A DNA stretch of 42,417 bases from an uncultured Sulfuricurvum sp. (GTDB lineage Bacteria; Campylobacterota; Campylobacteria; Campylobacterales; Sulfurimonadaceae), in contig NZ_CALDDG010000021.1 of the NCBI RefSeq assembly GCF_937936435.1, positions 1-42,417 of the forward strand, given 5' to 3'. Both the position numbers and the translations under genes were made by a program. The notes under the pieces were generated by a model. It saw only the letters and a list, made by a program, of their open reading frames with translations, was not told where the DNA came from and did not search any database. Positions 1 to 8,843 of the stretch are shown in pieces. Numbering within the stretch: position 1 is the stretch's first letter; every line of letters starts with the position of its first letter.

Positions 1-1
1 A

Positions 2-472
2 TGTTTCCGTAAAGAGGCGGGAAGCGGCGGACGTGATGTGCGCGGTATGATCCGTCAACACCAGTTCCATAAAGTCGAGCTAGTCGCAATCAGCCGAGCC
101 GATCAAAGCGACGCCGTATTCGAAGAGATGGTTGCTTGCGCCTCTGATCTTCTCGCCGCTCTTGAACTCCCGCATCGTCTTGTCACCCTTTGTACCGGAG
201 ATTTAGGTTTCGGTGCGGCACGTACCGTCGATCTGGAAGTATGGTTACCGGGGCAAAATACCTACCGCGAAATCAGTTCGGTCTCCAATACACGGGATTT
301 CCAGGCACGCCGTGCAAAGATCCGCTACAAAGAAGAGGGAAAAAATCTCCTCGCCCACACCCTAAACGGTTCAAGTTTGGCGGTCGGACGGACGATGATA
401 GCTATCATGGAAAATTTCCAGCAAGAAGACGGTTCGATCCGACTTCCCAACGTCTTGAATAAATATCTATAA
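2..472 (+). CDS. serS: Seryl-tRNA synthetase, C-terminal part (5' end outside window)
   Basis: Charges tRNA-Ser with serine in the cytoplasm; class II aminoacyl-tRNA synthetase. The frame is open from base 2 and carries the end of the catalytic core: an RGMIRQHQFHKVE stretch typical of SerRS motif 2, CTGDLGFGAARTVDLEVWLP, the REISSVSN segment, FQARR, and a motif 3 region with NGSSLAVGRT (class II Arg). About 156 residues are present of the usual 410-420, so the N-terminal coiled-coil arm and motif 1 lie upstream of the window. The stop is 20 bases before the TPR gene, so the two are probably co-transcribed, an order I also recall from Campylobacter. Recognition is firm; only the missing 5' part is unknown. 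Confidence 0.96.
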   Translation, partial: CFRKEAGSGGRDVRGMIRQHQFHKVELVAISRADQSDAVFEEMVACASDLLAALELPHRLVTLCTGDLGFGAARTVDLEVWLPGQNTYREISSVSNTRDFQARRAKIRYKEEGKNLLAHTLNGSSLAVGRTMIAIMENFQQEDGSIRLPNVLNKYL

Positions 473-492
473 AATCCAGGTAAAGAGGCTTA

Positions 493-2844
493 ATGGCGGA
501 GCAAGAAGAGATAATCATTATTGAAGAATCTGACGCTGCCGGCATTCAGGAAAAGCCCTCTGCAGATGCTGATGCATCAGCCGATAAACCAAGCCGATTT
601 AAGAACAAGCGCTTCATTCTTATCCTTGTCCTAGCCTCGCTTATCGTTATTATTGCCCTTGCAACCGTTGCATGGGTATTGTTCGCGCCCAAAGGTGAAA
701 AAGAGAGCGTCGAACCTCTCAATGCCCCAATCGCCCAAAAGATTAAAGAACCTGAAACCATTATCGAGCCCAGCGAACTCGAAAATATGATCGAACGGGC
801 CAACTATCTCTATTCCAACGGCAATCAAACCGAAGCGCTAAAACTGTACGAAAAAATAGCCCTCTATTCCGAAGCGATCTCTCAGTACAATCTGGGAGTC
901 GTTCAACTCAAAGAAAGTGAATACAAAGGTGCCCTAGAAAACTTCAAACGTTCGATCGACAACAGCGAAAACCGCTGTGTCAGCGCTATAAATGCCGCAG
1001 TCTGCTGTTTGCATCTCAATCGGGAAAAAGATTTTAATTACTATATCGATATGGCTCAAGCCTATCTTCCTCAAGAGAGCAGTTCTCCTTTGTATTCGTA
1101 TTACTACGCTTTGATCAACTACTACAAAGGACGCTATATCGAGGCGCTCAGTGCCTTGAAACACCCCTCTACCGAAGAGTATAAAGGGATACAAAATAAA
1201 CTGAGAGCCAAAATAGATGCTTTATACGGAAGTTTCGACGATGCCATCAGTAGCCTCGAAAATCCGATGCAGGAAGAAGACTCCTTTACCCTCGGGCTGA
1301 TGTACGCCAATATCGGTGATTTGACGTTGGCAAAAAAATATTTGAACGATGCAATCATCCAAAACGACACACCTATCCAAGAACAGCTTGCCCTGGCCTT
1401 CGTCAATCTCAAATCGGGCTTGCATGAAGATGCGGCCAAACTCATCAAAGATACTACCGACGAATATCCCGATAAAGTCTATACCCCTTATCCGATTAAA
1501 GTATTTCTGAAACCTTCTCTCTTCAATCCCGATGACGTCCAACGCATCTATCGTGACCCGAAAAGAGACAAGCACGCCAAAATCTACGAGAGTATTTTTT
1601 ATTTTGCCCCGTACAAAATTTTCAATGCCGATCAAACCATCAGCTATATCCGCAAAGGAAACGCCAATATCTTCATCGACGATATCGCCAGTGCAAAAGA
1701 ATATCTCCAAAAAAGTACCCGATCTTCCAGTGTCGACTACGGTATCGCTTTAGCCATCCAAAAAGCATTAAAATTTCGCCTCCGCGATGCGAATGCACAA
1801 CTTTTGCAATTGCTTAAAACCAATCCGCAACACTCGATCCTCCAATACAATCTGGCACTTACGTATGCGCAGTTGGGAGACATGTCGAAAGCATACGAAC
1901 ACTTTTTGCGCTCCTATCACCTCGATGCCAACAACTACCTTTCCGGTATTTTTGCCGTCATGAGCTCTGAAATGATCGGAAAAAGCAATCCGAAGCTAAG
2001 TTCAATCATCAAAGACAACCTCGCCCAAGAGCCGGAAAGCGAAGAGTTTGAACTCTACCGAACATTAATCGATATCACGCAAAACAATATCCCGAGCGCC
2101 GGAAAATGGCTCGACACCAACTATAAAGAGCATCCTCTCTATCTTGCGCTCAAAATCGCCCTCGCAACCGAGATGGGAAAAGAGGATATCGCACGCAAAA
2201 ATGCCGAGCGGTTAACGTACCTCCAACGCGGAGATATCCTCCCGCATCTTATGCTTATCGATACCCTTTACGGCGACCAAAAAATTAAGGTCTTCGCATC
2301 CTCTGCGATCAATTACCTGAAAAAGCAATCCTTTCATTACGACGATCTCTATTTCGGACCGCAAATCACCCGTGACAAAATGATTCAAATGGCAATGATG
2401 ACCGGACAGCTGACTCCGATGATCGAACGGCTCGAGGGGCGCTTGCAGACAAGCAGCGACGATACTTCAGATATCATGGCGGCCTTAGCACAAGCCTATT
2501 TCTATAACCAGGATTTTGAAAAGTCTTATACCTTATACAATCAATTGATCGATAATCGCAAACGCCAAGACGAGCGAACATTGTTTATGGGCGCGTGCGC
2601 TTCGATCGGTTCGGAACATTACGAAAACGCCATCGCTTTGCTCGAGCTTTCCAAAATCAAGAACCCTAGTTACTTAGAGAGCCGTTACGCACTGAGTTTG
2701 TTATATATGCAAATCGAGAACAATCCGGGTGCAATCATACAATTGATGAAAATGGGAAATACCGGTTTTGTTTCCCAATATTTCGACTTTGCAATCAATA
2801 CAGACAAACTAGCCAATGAACCGAAGAAATATCATCTTCTTTGA
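493..2844 (+). CDS. Large TPR-repeat single-pass membrane protein
   Basis: 783 residues. The N-terminal 40 residues are acidic (a run of Glu and Ile), followed by a basic patch and one membrane helix at about residues 41-66, so most of the protein should face the periplasm. The rest is helical with repeated tetratricopeptide signatures, such as an ANYLYSNGNQTEALKLYEKI unit near residue 105, a YNLGVVQLKESEYKGALENF unit near 130 and a YNLALTYAQLGDMSKAYEHF unit near 453. TPR proteins are binding scaffolds and no enzyme motif is visible. The start follows an AAAGAGG ribosome-binding site. It lies just behind serS, and its last 13 bases overlap convergently with pssA. Function is unknown; Campylobacter has a similar large TPR membrane protein next to serS. 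Confidence 0.85.
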   Translation: MAEQEEIIIIEESDAAGIQEKPSADADASADKPSRFKNKRFILILVLASLIVIIALATVAWVLFAPKGEKESVEPLNAPIAQKIKEPETIIEPSELENMIERANYLYSNGNQTEALKLYEKIALYSEAISQYNLGVVQLKESEYKGALENFKRSIDNSENRCVSAINAAVCCLHLNREKDFNYYIDMAQAYLPQESSSPLYSYYYALINYYKGRYIEALSALKHPSTEEYKGIQNKLRAKIDALYGSFDDAISSLENPMQEEDSFTLGLMYANIGDLTLAKKYLNDAIIQNDTPIQEQLALAFVNLKSGLHEDAAKLIKDTTDEYPDKVYTPYPIKVFLKPSLFNPDDVQRIYRDPKRDKHAKIYESIFYFAPYKIFNADQTISYIRKGNANIFIDDIASAKEYLQKSTRSSSVDYGIALAIQKALKFRLRDANAQLLQLLKTNPQHSILQYNLALTYAQLGDMSKAYEHFLRSYHLDANNYLSGIFAVMSSEMIGKSNPKLSSIIKDNLAQEPESEEFELYRTLIDITQNNIPSAGKWLDTNYKEHPLYLALKIALATEMGKEDIARKNAERLTYLQRGDILPHLMLIDTLYGDQKIKVFASSAINYLKKQSFHYDDLYFGPQITRDKMIQMAMMTGQLTPMIERLEGRLQTSSDDTSDIMAALAQAYFYNQDFEKSYTLYNQLIDNRKRQDERTLFMGACASIGSEHYENAIALLELSKIKNPSYLESRYALSLLYMQIENNPGAIIQLMKMGNTGFVSQYFDFAINTDKLANEPKKYHLL

Positions 2845-3557
2845 GAGATGAGCCGTTTAATCAAATAAAACACGGCCCGAATCGGACCGTACAGCAAATA
2901 ACCCGCAGCTAAAAGCCCCATCCCTTCGATCGGATAAATAAAAATCCCCATCGAAATCACGATCAAAATGGACAAGAATCGGATAAAATGAAATCCTTTG
3001 AAATTAATCGTTTTAAAGCTCGGATAGCGGATATTACTGACCATTAGTATCGATAACAACAGCATAAACGGGAGCATAAAAATTTTCATAAAAAGGTAGT
3101 GGGGGTAATGCTGTAGCAAAAGAATCGATATGGCTATCATGATCGCTGCTGTTGGAATAGGCAATCCGATAAATACATTTCGTTCGATTCGAGAAGTCGT
3201 GACATTAAATCGTGCAAGCCGTACCGCGCCGAAAATGATAAATAAAGCACTCGCGACGATCCCGATCCGTCCGTAAGTATCTCCGATATAAAGATAAAAC
3301 AGCAAGGCGGGAGCAACTCCGAAAGCGACAATATCCGCCAGTGAATCGAATTCGACGCCGAAATGGCTTGCCGTGTTAGTCAGACGCGCTACCCGTCCGT
3401 CCAATCCGTCAAATATCAAAGCCAAAAAAACGAACCATGCCGCAGGTGTAAACGCATGATCCAAAGACAAAGCTATCGAATAAAATCCGGTAAAAATCGA
3501 GGCGGCGGTAAAGAAATTCGGTAACAGATAAGCGATCGGAGGGGGAGACTGACGCAT
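2832..3557 (-). CDS. pssA: CDP-diacylglycerol--serine O-phosphatidyltransferase
   Basis: Makes phosphatidylserine from CDP-diacylglycerol and serine in the inner membrane, the first step to phosphatidylethanolamine. The 241-residue protein carries the full CDP-alcohol phosphatidyltransferase signature near residues 51-73: DG-x2-AR-x8-G-x3-D-x3-D, seen as DGRVAR followed by GVEFDSLAD. Several hydrophobic segments fit an integral membrane enzyme. Start ATG has AAGGA 5 bases upstream. It is the last gene of the cheY-prmA-ftsH-psd-like-pssA order that I know from Helicobacter and Campylobacter. Confidence 0.94.
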   Translation of the reverse strand: MRQSPPPIAYLLPNFFTAASIFTGFYSIALSLDHAFTPAAWFVFLALIFDGLDGRVARLTNTASHFGVEFDSLADIVAFGVAPALLFYLYIGDTYGRIGIVASALFIIFGAVRLARFNVTTSRIERNVFIGLPIPTAAIMIAISILLLQHYPHYLFMKIFMLPFMLLLSILMVSNIRYPSFKTINFKGFHFIRFLSILIVISMGIFIYPIEGMGLLAAGYLLYGPIRAVFYLIKRLISQRR

Positions 3558-3608
3558 TGTATTCCTTCGTCTGAATGAGGTTCTAGCACGCGAAGCGATG
3601 CAAGGCCA

Positions 3609-4256
3609 TCAAGCCGCGTTCAGATAGCCGAGGACACTTTCACCGGCACGGACGGTAGCACCGGCGTTTACCGACACGCGCGTATTTTCCGGTAGATAAA
3701 AAATACTGCGCCCTTTTGCGAGAAATCCGTAACGGCTTCCCTCTTTAAGTTTTTGCCCTTTTTCTAATTCAATCCCGATCGGAAAACAGCTTTGCTCACT
3801 GAGATGCTCAATAAAAACTTCATCTCCTTTTGACGAACGAAACGAAATGACCGCCTTTTCATTCAAGAGATCCGCCATCGGATTGTAAAGAGGCAACGAA
3901 GCGCCATTGCGCATTTTAAAGCCTTCCACGATGCCGTCGAACGGGGAACGGAGGATCGAAACGTCCCACAGTGAATTCATAACCGTAATTTTTTTCATCT
4001 TCTGCTCGTCGATCAACGCATCTTCTACCGACAAAACGACACCGTCCACACTGCTGATAATCTGATCGGCTTCATTTTCCGAAGTACTGCGTTCAGGATT
4101 GCGAAAAATTACCAGTACAGCCAGCAAGAGAGCACCCGAGATGAATTCAAAAAGATGCAATCCTGTCATCATAAAGAACAGAAAAACCGACGCGATGACT
4201 CCGGAGATGAGCCATCCCCGTTTCGATAAGATGAAAGTGTCGCTTTGAACATTCAT
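3609..4256 (-). CDS. Phosphatidylserine decarboxylase-like membrane protein, catalytic motif atypical
   Basis: 215 residues, the length of the short Psd subfamily, with a membrane hairpin at about residues 14-52 and RNPER just after it, as in short Psd proteins. The SVDGVVLSVED and SPFDGIVEGF segments also match the family. However, the usual HVNR histidine region reads WDVSILRSP, and the GS self-cleavage site that gives the pyruvoyl group (usually within RFGxIxFGSRVD) reads RYGFLAKGRSIFYLP, shifted and one residue shorter. It sits between ftsH and pssA, where Campylobacter and Helicobacter carry a related membrane protein. Either this subfamily matures at the GRS serine or it is no longer a decarboxylase. 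Start has AAGGGG 5 bases upstream. Confidence 0.7.
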   Translation of the reverse strand: MNVQSDTFILSKRGWLISGVIASVFLFFMMTGLHLFEFISGALLLAVLVIFRNPERSTSENEADQIISSVDGVVLSVEDALIDEQKMKKITVMNSLWDVSILRSPFDGIVEGFKMRNGASLPLYNPMADLLNEKAVISFRSSKGDEVFIEHLSEQSCFPIGIELEKGQKLKEGSRYGFLAKGRSIFYLPENTRVSVNAGATVRAGESVLGYLNAA

Positions 4257-4274
4257 TTTTGCCCCTTGTACGTT

Positions 4275-6233
4275 TTAATCGGAGATTACCGTCTCATTCG
4301 AACCAAACTCTTTACGCGGCTCCAATTTTGTCTCGATATTATGCTCTGCTTCGTAAGCCGCAATAATCTCACGAACCTGTTCACCCGTAATATTCTCTTT
4401 TGCGTACAAAAGTTCGACAATGCTTTCGATCGCACCGCGGTACTCTTCCAAACGGCTTTTGACGGCGATATAGCGTTCCTGCAACGTATCTTTGATAAAC
4501 GAATCCATACCCTCGGCCATACGGTCGCTGTATTCGCGCCCTTGGGTCATACCGCCGCCTAAGAAAGTGTTACGCTGTTTTTCAAGTACCATCAATCCGG
4601 CGACATCGCTCATACCGTACATTTGCACCATGGCTTTAAGGATATCCGTTGTCCGTTCAAGATCGTTTGCCGCTCCGGTCGATATTTCACCGATAAAGAC
4701 CTCTTCTGCCGCACGTCCGCCGAGTAATACATCCACTTCGGCAATTAGCTCATGGCGCTGCATCAGATATTTATTCTCTTCCGGAGTATTAAGCGTATAG
4801 CCTAAAGCCGCAAGACCGCGAGGTACGATAGAAACTTTGGAAACTTTTTTGGCTCCCTTCGTCGTTTCGGCCAATAAAGCATGTCCGCTTTCGTGATACG
4901 CGACGATCCGTTTCTCTTTCTCATCGATTCGGCGGCTTTTTTTAGAAAGTCCCGCGATTGCTCTCTCTACCGCTTCGCGCAAATCGGCCTGACGAACGGT
5001 TTTTTGGCTTTTACGCCCTGCCAGCAACGCCGCTTCATTCACAATATTTGCCAAATCGGCTCCGGCCAATCCGGCAGTCAGGCGGGCGATCTCTTCTAAA
5101 TCGACATCGGCATCTTTTTTAATCCCCTTGACGTGAACGTTGAGAATATCGATCCGTCCCTGATAGTCGGGTTTGTCAACCAGTACCTGACGGTCAAAAC
5201 GTCCCGGACGGAGTAATGCAGGGTCTAAAATCTCAGGGCGGTTGGTCGCGGCGAGGATAATGATCGGGGTATCGGTGCCGAATCCGTCCATCTCGGCAAG
5301 GAGTTGATTCAATGTCTGCTCACGCTCGTCATTGCCTCCCATCATACCGCCGGCTGCACGGCTCTTACCGATCGCATCGATCTCGTCGATAAAAATAATC
5401 GAAGGGGCATCTTTTTTAGCCTGTTCGAAAAGATCGCGTACACGTGCCGCACCGACACCGACAAACATCTCGATAAAACTCGATCCCGAAACAGAGAAAA
5501 ACGGTACTTCGGCCTCTCCTGCTACCGCTTTGGCCAAAAGAGTTTTCCCTGTCCCCGGGCTACCGACCAAAAGGACCCCTTTTGGGATTTTTGCACCCAG
5601 TTCCACATAGCGATCCGGGAATTTTAGAAAATCGACAATTTCCAAAACTTCTTCTTTCGCCTCTTGCGCTCCGGCGACATCGTCGAATTTTGTTTTCGGT
5701 TTTTCGGAATTGATCAGTTTTTTTGAATTACCCATTCCCAAGATACCGCCGCCCATGCTGCGTTGCATGCGTCCGGCGAAAAACATCCATATTGCTATGA
5801 TTATGAGGAAAGGAAACAGCCATCCGAACATTTCGGTAAACCAGTTGCTTTCGCTGAATCCGTTATAATCGATCTGTTTTTCATCCAGCAAAGGGATTAA
5901 CGTCGCATCCGGTCCGACAATACGGGTCGTATAGGCGACTTTTCCATTCCCGTCGTTGCCTATCGCACGGATGTAGGTTTGCCCTATAGAGACTTTTTCA
6001 ACCTGTTTTTCCTGAATCAGTTTTTTCAAGTCCGCATAGGTAATCTCTTGGGTACGAGTGACATTTTGACCGCTGATTTTACCGGCAATATCGCTCTCAT
6101 CTCCGATAAACGCTTTAAACAAAACGATGACAACCACCGAAAAGATGGCAAAAGTGATTAGAGGGTTTTTGTTAAAAAAATTTCCGTTTTTGTCCGGGTT
6201 CGGATTCGACTCGGGTTGGCTCATGTTATTCAT
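4275..6233 (-). CDS. ftsH: ATP-dependent zinc metalloprotease FtsH
   Basis: Membrane-anchored AAA+ protease that extracts and degrades membrane and short-lived cytoplasmic proteins as a hexamer. The 652-residue protein has transmembrane helices at about 24-43 and 135-154 with a small periplasmic domain between them. It has Walker A GSPGTGKT at 224-231 (the family more often has GPPGTGKT), Walker B IIFIDEID at 279-286, the second region of homology with LRPGRFDR at 341-348, and the zinc site HESGH at 447-451. The first eight bases overlap prmA. The AAGGA site is only 1 base from the first ATG but 10 bases from the fourth codon (ATG at 6224), so translation may begin at Met4. Confidence 0.97.
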   Translation of the reverse strand: MNNMSQPESNPNPDKNGNFFNKNPLITFAIFSVVVIVLFKAFIGDESDIAGKISGQNVTRTQEITYADLKKLIQEKQVEKVSIGQTYIRAIGNDGNGKVAYTTRIVGPDATLIPLLDEKQIDYNGFSESNWFTEMFGWLFPFLIIIAIWMFFAGRMQRSMGGGILGMGNSKKLINSEKPKTKFDDVAGAQEAKEEVLEIVDFLKFPDRYVELGAKIPKGVLLVGSPGTGKTLLAKAVAGEAEVPFFSVSGSSFIEMFVGVGAARVRDLFEQAKKDAPSIIFIDEIDAIGKSRAAGGMMGGNDEREQTLNQLLAEMDGFGTDTPIIILAATNRPEILDPALLRPGRFDRQVLVDKPDYQGRIDILNVHVKGIKKDADVDLEEIARLTAGLAGADLANIVNEAALLAGRKSQKTVRQADLREAVERAIAGLSKKSRRIDEKEKRIVAYHESGHALLAETTKGAKKVSKVSIVPRGLAALGYTLNTPEENKYLMQRHELIAEVDVLLGGRAAEEVFIGEISTGAANDLERTTDILKAMVQMYGMSDVAGLMVLEKQRNTFLGGGMTQGREYSDRMAEGMDSFIKDTLQERYIAVKSRLEEYRGAIESIVELLYAKENITGEQVREIIAAYEAEHNIETKLEPRKEFGSNETVISD

Positions 6234-7062
6234 TTCCTTTTTTGGTAACTACCAGAGTTACCCATTCGTTTTCTACAATTCGCTCCGTCAATTCAAAACT
6301 CTTGTAGGCGCGCAAAACTTTATCCTCATATTTGTCCATAATCCCTGAGAGAATCAAAATCCCTCCGTCACGTAACCGTTTTTTAAGATCACTCGCAATA
6401 AAAACCAATACATCGGCTACAATATTGGCGATAATGACATCGTATACAGCATCACTCTCCTGAATCGGCCCTTCCCAGAGGTTTCGGTAAGAAATATCGT
6501 TTTGTTCGGCATTGACGAGGGCATTTTCGACCGAGAGAGGATCGGTATCGCATGCATCGACAATAGCCCCTTTTTTGATTGCTGCAATCGCTAAAATACC
6601 GCTTCCGCAGCCGACATCCATCACCTCGTCATCGGGCTTAACGTATTTGGCTACGGCTCGAAGGCACGATGCCGTCGTCGGATGATGCCCGGTACCGAAT
6701 GCGAGAGCGCGATCGATAGCGATATTCAGCATCCCCTCTTTCGGCGCTTCCCATGTGGGATGGATATAAAACGGATCGATCTCTACCGGAGTGATCCCCT
6801 GCTGATATTGTGCGATCCAATCGTCGTTTTTTTCTTTGCTTAACGTCAGTTCGACATCAACCACTTCTCCTAATGCGCGTTGTAAGGCCTCTGAAAACTG
6901 CTCTATTCCCCAGCTGATTGTTTCGAGGTCTTCTTCGCTTCGGATAATAAACCCATCATCCGTCTCTTCAAACCCTACCGGCAGGATATCAACCAAAAAG
7001 TCGCTGAAAAGCTCTAAATGCGATGATGGTTTCACCACCAACATATAATAGAAATCTTGCAT
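6226..7062 (-). CDS. prmA: Ribosomal protein L11 methyltransferase
   Basis: SAM-dependent methyltransferase that methylates ribosomal protein L11 in the cytoplasm. The 278-residue protein has the PrmA N-terminal region, then FGTGHHPTT, the SAM-binding motif I VMDVGCGSGILAIAAIKKGA (about residues 145-164) and a motif IV region ANIVADVL. Its ATG shares one base with the cheY stop (TAATG) and its end overlaps ftsH by 8 bases, so the three genes are probably translated as a coupled unit. Confidence 0.93.
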   Translation of the reverse strand: MQDFYYMLVVKPSSHLELFSDFLVDILPVGFEETDDGFIIRSEEDLETISWGIEQFSEALQRALGEVVDVELTLSKEKNDDWIAQYQQGITPVEIDPFYIHPTWEAPKEGMLNIAIDRALAFGTGHHPTTASCLRAVAKYVKPDDEVMDVGCGSGILAIAAIKKGAIVDACDTDPLSVENALVNAEQNDISYRNLWEGPIQESDAVYDVIIANIVADVLVFIASDLKKRLRDGGILILSGIMDKYEDKVLRAYKSFELTERIVENEWVTLVVTKKGNE

Positions 7063-7436
7063 TAACCCTCAGTACCGAGAACTGCGGCAAGTTTCTCTTT
7101 TAATACCTGAGGAGTAAACGGCTTGACGATGTAGTTATTTACACCCGCTTTGAGTGCGGTGATAACTTCGGCTTTTCCCCCCTCTGTCGTAACCATGATA
7201 ATCGGCAGATCGGTAAAACGTGCGTCGGCACGTACTTTTTTTACCAATTCGAGCCCGTTCATCTCCGGCATGTTCCAGTCGGTAATCAGCATTCCCATGT
7301 CCGGATTTGCATCAAGGACAGTCCATCCCTGCACTCCGTCTTCACCTTCTAGCACATCTTCATAACCGAGTCTGGAGAGTGTGTTTTTAATAATACGGCG
7401 CATCGTCGAACTATCATCTACAACCAATAGTTTCAA
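7062..7436 (-). CDS. cheY: Chemotaxis response regulator CheY
   Basis: Single receiver-domain protein of 124 residues; when phosphorylated by CheA it binds the flagellar switch. The acidic pair D7-D8, phospho-acceptor D53 (in ITDWNMPEMNG), the conserved Thr at 83/84 and K105 (in VKPF) are all present. No output domain follows. The start is TTG, chosen because AAAGGA lies 6 bases upstream and no ATG fits. It leads the cheY-prmA-ftsH-psd-like-pssA group, with an 84-base gap to hisA upstream that probably holds the promoter. Confidence 0.95.
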   Translation of the reverse strand: MKLLVVDDSSTMRRIIKNTLSRLGYEDVLEGEDGVQGWTVLDANPDMGMLITDWNMPEMNGLELVKKVRADARFTDLPIIMVTTEGGKAEVITALKAGVNNYIVKPFTPQVLKEKLAAVLGTEG

Positions 7437-7513
7437 TGTATATCCTTTTATCGATTCTTATATTTCATTTAACGTATAGAATAAATGCCCAATGATAACC
7501 TAACCAACTTTGT

Positions 7514-7535
7514 GAAAAGTTTAAAAAAACTTTTC
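7514..7535. repeat. AT-rich perfect inverted repeat at the hisA stop
   Basis: Nine-base arms GAAAAGTTT and AAACTTTTC around a 4-base loop, overlapping the last codons and stop of hisA. It could act as a weak hairpin at the end of the his transcript, but no T-run follows on the minus strand, so a classical terminator is doubtful. Confidence 0.3.
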
Positions 7536-8219
7536 AAGGTCGATCGTCCCTTCGTAAAACGCTTTTCCGACGATTACGCCGGCAATTTCACCGCTTTGCA
7601 ACAACCGTTCAATATCACTGTCGTCCTTGACCCCGCCGCTGGCAATCGTAGCGATTCCCGAAGCTCTGGCAATATCTAAAGTAAAATCGACATTTACGCC
7701 GGTAAGTGTACCGTCACGTCCGACATCGGTACAAATAATCGCTTCGACACCCGCATCCGCAAACGCACGAGCAAGATCGGTCGCCCTCATGGAGCTCACT
7801 TCGCCCCACCCCTCAACGGCGACAAAACCGTCGATCGCATCGATACCGACGACGATCGGATATTTAGCAGCCATCGCTTTGACAAATTCCGGATCTCTTA
7901 ATGCAATCGATCCTAAAATCAGGCGATCGATTCCTAACTTCAAATAGCGTTGGATCGTTTCCTCATCACGGATTCCTCCGCCCAGCTGAAGCTTCACGTT
8001 GCAATTTTCACGGATGGCACGAATTTGTTCGAGATTTTTAGGCTCACCTGCGAAAGCTCCGTTCAAATCGACGAGATGCACCCATGTAGCCCCCATCTTT
8101 TCAAACGTTTTTACAAGTTCCCACGGTGTATCGGAGTATATTTTAGCACTCTCCATCGCCCCTTTTGTAAGGCGGACGGCTTTACCGTCTTTGAGATCGA
8201 TTGCCGGGAAAATAGTCAT
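7521..8219 (-). CDS. hisA: ProFAR isomerase (phosphoribosylformimino-AICAR ribotide isomerase)
   Basis: Catalyses the Amadori-type isomerisation of ProFAR to PRFAR, the fourth reaction of histidine biosynthesis. The 232-residue (beta/alpha)8 barrel shows PAIDLKDGKAVRL with catalytic D8, the first phosphate loop LGGGIRD, IDAIDG with the second catalytic Asp around 127-130, CTDVGRDGTLTG, and the second phosphate loop IASGGV. It lies 12 bases behind hisH; hisF and the other his genes are not in this window. hisC is present far away at 37.5 kb. Confidence 0.96.
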   Translation of the reverse strand: MTIFPAIDLKDGKAVRLTKGAMESAKIYSDTPWELVKTFEKMGATWVHLVDLNGAFAGEPKNLEQIRAIRENCNVKLQLGGGIRDEETIQRYLKLGIDRLILGSIALRDPEFVKAMAAKYPIVVGIDAIDGFVAVEGWGEVSSMRATDLARAFADAGVEAIICTDVGRDGTLTGVNVDFTLDIARASGIATIASGGVKDDSDIERLLQSGEIAGVIVGKAFYEGTIDLEKFF

Positions 8220-8231
8220 AAAGGCCCTTTT

Positions 8232-8843
8232 TTAAAGATTAATAAAATTTTTGAGAATCGAGAGACCGTTTTGATGGCTCTTCTCCGGATGGGGTTGAAT
8301 CCCCATCACGTTATCATGCGCTACGGCACTGGTAAAACGGTAGCCGTAAATGCTCTCTCCGATACTGTCGTTCTGATCGCTGCACAGTGCATGGTATGAG
8401 TGAACGAAATAGAGATAATGAGCTTCATCCAATCCTGCGAACAGAGGATGAGTTTGGGTAAACATCCGATTCCACCCCATGTGAGGTACCTTCAAAGGTG
8501 TATGAAATCGACTCGTGTCAAATGCTACGACCCGTCCGTGGATCAGACCGAGCCCTTGGGTAATACCGAACTCTTCGCTCGATTCGAATAGCAGCTGCAT
8601 GCCCAAACAAATGCCCAAAAGATATTTTCCGCTCACGGCATATTCACGTACCGCTTCATCCATTCCGCGGGATGAGAGATGCTCCATCGCATCGCCGAAT
8701 GCCCCGACACCGGGGAGGATGATCCGGTCGTACGTTTTCAGTTTATCGGGATCCGATTCAACTGTCACTTTTTCCCCAAGCAGATCAAAAGCGTTTTTGA
8801 CACTGGCAAGATTCCCCATGTTGTAATCGACAATAGCTATCAA
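8232..8843 (-). CDS. hisH: Imidazole glycerol phosphate synthase, glutaminase subunit
   Basis: Class I glutamine amidotransferase that supplies ammonia to HisF. 203 residues with LPGVGAFGDA, the nucleophile C79 in GICLGMQ, and the H185/E187 pair in QPHPEKS, so the catalytic triad is intact. The start codon is TTG at 8843, supported by AGGAG 8 bases upstream. That TTG overlaps the TGA stop of the upstream sensor gene (TTGA), suggesting coupling. Confidence 0.95.
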   Translation of the reverse strand: MIAIVDYNMGNLASVKNAFDLLGEKVTVESDPDKLKTYDRIILPGVGAFGDAMEHLSSRGMDEAVREYAVSGKYLLGICLGMQLLFESSEEFGITQGLGLIHGRVVAFDTSRFHTPLKVPHMGWNRMFTQTHPLFAGLDEAHYLYFVHSYHALCSDQNDSIGESIYGYRFTSAVAHDNVMGIQPHPEKSHQNGLSILKNFINL

